Below the pieces are notes generated by a model, which was given only the letters and a program-made list of their open reading frames with translations, did not search any database and was not told the origin of the DNA. Positions 62,848-64,000 of a stretch of 64,000 nucleotides of DNA are shown here, in pieces. Numbering within the stretch: the first letter of the stretch is position 1; the number at the start of each line of letters is the position of its first letter. The position numbers and the translations under genes are program-made. Origin of the DNA: Rhizohabitans arisaemae (GTDB lineage Bacteria > Actinomycetota > Actinomycetes > Streptosporangiales > Streptosporangiaceae); contig NZ_BLRH01000024.1 in the NCBI RefSeq assembly GCF_025996515.1, positions 124,001 through 188,000 on the forward strand, in the 5' to 3' direction.

Positions 62848-64000
62848 ATGAAGCCGGCCGGCCGGGCCCTCCACGACGCCGCCCGCGCGGTGATCCCCGG
62901 GGGCGTGAACTCCGCGACGCGGTACGTCGGCGCGCCGTACGCCTTCACGGCCGCGGAGGGTGCGCACGTCACCGACGCGGACGGCACGCGCTACCTCGAC
63001 TACCACGCGGCGTTCGGAGCCGTGCTGCTCGGCCACAACGCGCCCGTCGTGAACGAGGCGGTCGCCCGCGCGTTGAACGGTGTCGGCCTCATCGGGATGG
63101 GGGTGACACCACCGGAGATCGAGATGGCCGAACTGGTCGCCGAGCTCATCCCCTCAGCCGAGATGATGATCGCGACGATGAGCGGCTCCGAGGCGACGGC
63201 CCAGGCCGTACGCCTGGCCCGCGCGGTCACCGGGCGCCCCCTGCTGGTCAAGTTCCAGGGCTGCTACCACGGCTGGCACGACTCCGTCGCCAGGAACGTG
63301 ATCTCTCCGGCGGATCGCGCGTACGGGAGGGACCCGCTCTCCGCCGGGCTGCTCGACGAGGCGGTGGACTCCACGCTCATCGCGGAGTTCAACGACCTCG
63401 ACTCGGTCCGCGCCCTGTACGAACGGCACCCCGAACGGATCGCCGCGGTCATCCTCGAACCCATCCCGCACAACGTCGGCGCGCTCCTCCCCACCCAGGA
63501 GTTCCTCCAGGGCCTCAGGACGCTGACCTCCGAGCACGGGTCCCTGCTCGTCTTCGACGAAGTGATCACCGGGTTCCGGCACGCGCCCGGCGGCTACCAG
63601 CAGATCTGCGGCATCACGCCGGATCTGACCGCCTTCGGCAAGTCCATGGGCAACGGTTTCCCCATGGCCGGGCTCGCGGGCCGACGCGACCTGATGGCCC
63701 GCTACGAGTCCGACGTCCTGCTCGCCGGAACCTTCAACGGGCACCCCGTCGCCGTGGCGGCGGCCGTGGCGACCATGACCTACCTGCGCGACAACCCGGA
63801 CTTCTACCGGCGGACCCACCGGCTCGGCACGCGCATGCGCGCGGGACTGGAGGCCGTCCTCGCCGAGCTCTCCACCCCCGCCACCGTCACCGGGTTCGGC
63901 GGCGTCTTCGCGGTCTACTTCACCTCCGGCCCCGTACGCGGCTACCGCGACCTGCTCCGCAACGACGACGAGGCCTACCGGGTCTTCCACCGGCGCATGA
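62848..64000 (+). CDS. Class III aminotransferase, glutamate-1-semialdehyde aminomutase-like (cut by the window end)
   Basis: The first 384 codons of a fold I PLP enzyme are visible. ALHDAARAVIPGGVNSATRY is the GSAM-type N-terminus; MMIATMSGSEATAQAVRLARAVTGR, FQGCYHGWHDSV, LLVFDEVITGFRHAPGGYQ and the Schiff-base lysine in LTAFGKSMGNGFPMAGLAG follow. Being regulated with a catabolic operon, it is more likely a transaminase or aminomutase for a pathway intermediate than hemL of heme synthesis. ATG 62848 follows AAGGTGG by five bases; GTG 62839 is an alternative. It is divergent from the operon. Confidence 0.88.
   Translation, partial: MKPAGRALHDAARAVIPGGVNSATRYVGAPYAFTAAEGAHVTDADGTRYLDYHAAFGAVLLGHNAPVVNEAVARALNGVGLIGMGVTPPEIEMAELVAELIPSAEMMIATMSGSEATAQAVRLARAVTGRPLLVKFQGCYHGWHDSVARNVISPADRAYGRDPLSAGLLDEAVDSTLIAEFNDLDSVRALYERHPERIAAVILEPIPHNVGALLPTQEFLQGLRTLTSEHGSLLVFDEVITGFRHAPGGYQQICGITPDLTAFGKSMGNGFPMAGLAGRRDLMARYESDVLLAGTFNGHPVAVAAAVATMTYLRDNPDFYRRTHRLGTRMRAGLEAVLAELSTPATVTGFGGVFAVYFTSGPVRGYRDLLRNDDEAYRVFHRRM

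Noticed and set aside
62848-64000. Annotation as hemL of tetrapyrrole synthesis
   Set aside because: The gene is divergent from and shares operators with a catabolic operon and has no heme-synthesis neighbours, so an aminomutase-like transaminase is safer.

Overview
The window is 64 kb of very G+C-rich DNA with the gene content of a filamentous actinomycete. Actinobacterial families throughout (F420-type LLM oxidoreductase, CGNR regulator, DUF6703, DUF6529, GlyQS glycyl-tRNA synthetase, actinobacterial cobalamin riboswitch layout) and many GTG starts directly behind a TANNNT -10 element point to Streptosporangiales (Nonomuraea/Streptosporangium-like). That placement is inference; there is no rRNA to test it.

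Layout. 1-6.3 kb: end of an MFS exporter, then a ferric-iron-type ABC importer (two-domain permease, lipoprotein, divergent ATPase) with an LLM oxidoreductase and a TetR regulator. 6.5-9.1 kb: ornithine aminotransferase, DDAH-like hydrolase and an Lrp regulator. 9.2-14.6 kb: housekeeping recO and uppS, a CGNR regulator, an EamA exporter, a BtrH-N-like protein and a small membrane protein. 14.6-17.7 kb: Zur-controlled zinc ABC operon in which every junction overlaps. 18-19.9 kb: glyS, then a decaying CRISPR-like array without cas genes. 20-28.7 kb: DUF4190 protein, ppdK with a DasR-type palindrome upstream, DUF6529 protein, TerD, dgt and a ferredoxin-reductase-type flavoprotein. 28.8-35.4 kb: an M23-fold lipoprotein that has lost its zinc ligands, dnaG, a primary-type sigma factor, an MGH1-like glycosidase, small proteins and tRNA-Asn. 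35.6-43 kb: AI-2E family protein, nitric oxide synthase oxygenase, galK, and a riboswitch-controlled cobamide uptake/salvage operon (btuFCD-cbiZ). 43-47.3 kb: a lone LanB-type glutamylation-domain protein behind a truncated SARP gene, then a membrane protein. 47.8-64 kb: a CAU tRNA, a secreted BNR-repeat (sialidase-like) protein, a 13-14 gene minus-strand operon and a divergent aminotransferase.

The most interesting part is the last 16 kb. The operon holds two Gfo/Idh/MocA dehydrogenases, a FAH-family hydrolase, a complete dipeptide-type ABC importer, a RidA protein, an N-acyl-D-amino-acid deacylase-like hydrolase, an IclR regulator, an amidohydrolase and a D-threonine-aldolase-like PLP enzyme. 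All but one of its gene junctions overlap. Four copies of one 19-bp operator, CRTGGAA-N5-TTCCAYG (the 7-5-7 layout of IclR-family sites), occur: three between the operon and the divergent aminotransferase and one over the -35 box of the secreted BNR protein at the far end. This joins secreted hydrolase, importer and intracellular enzymes into one apparent regulon for an unidentified N-acylated amino-sugar or D-amino-acid conjugate.

Secondary themes are a recurrent leaderless-promoter signature (recO, DUF402, lrp, znuA, dnaG, the M23-like gene, galK), a symmetric divergent -10 element between recO and the DUF402 gene, and a relict RiPP-like locus.
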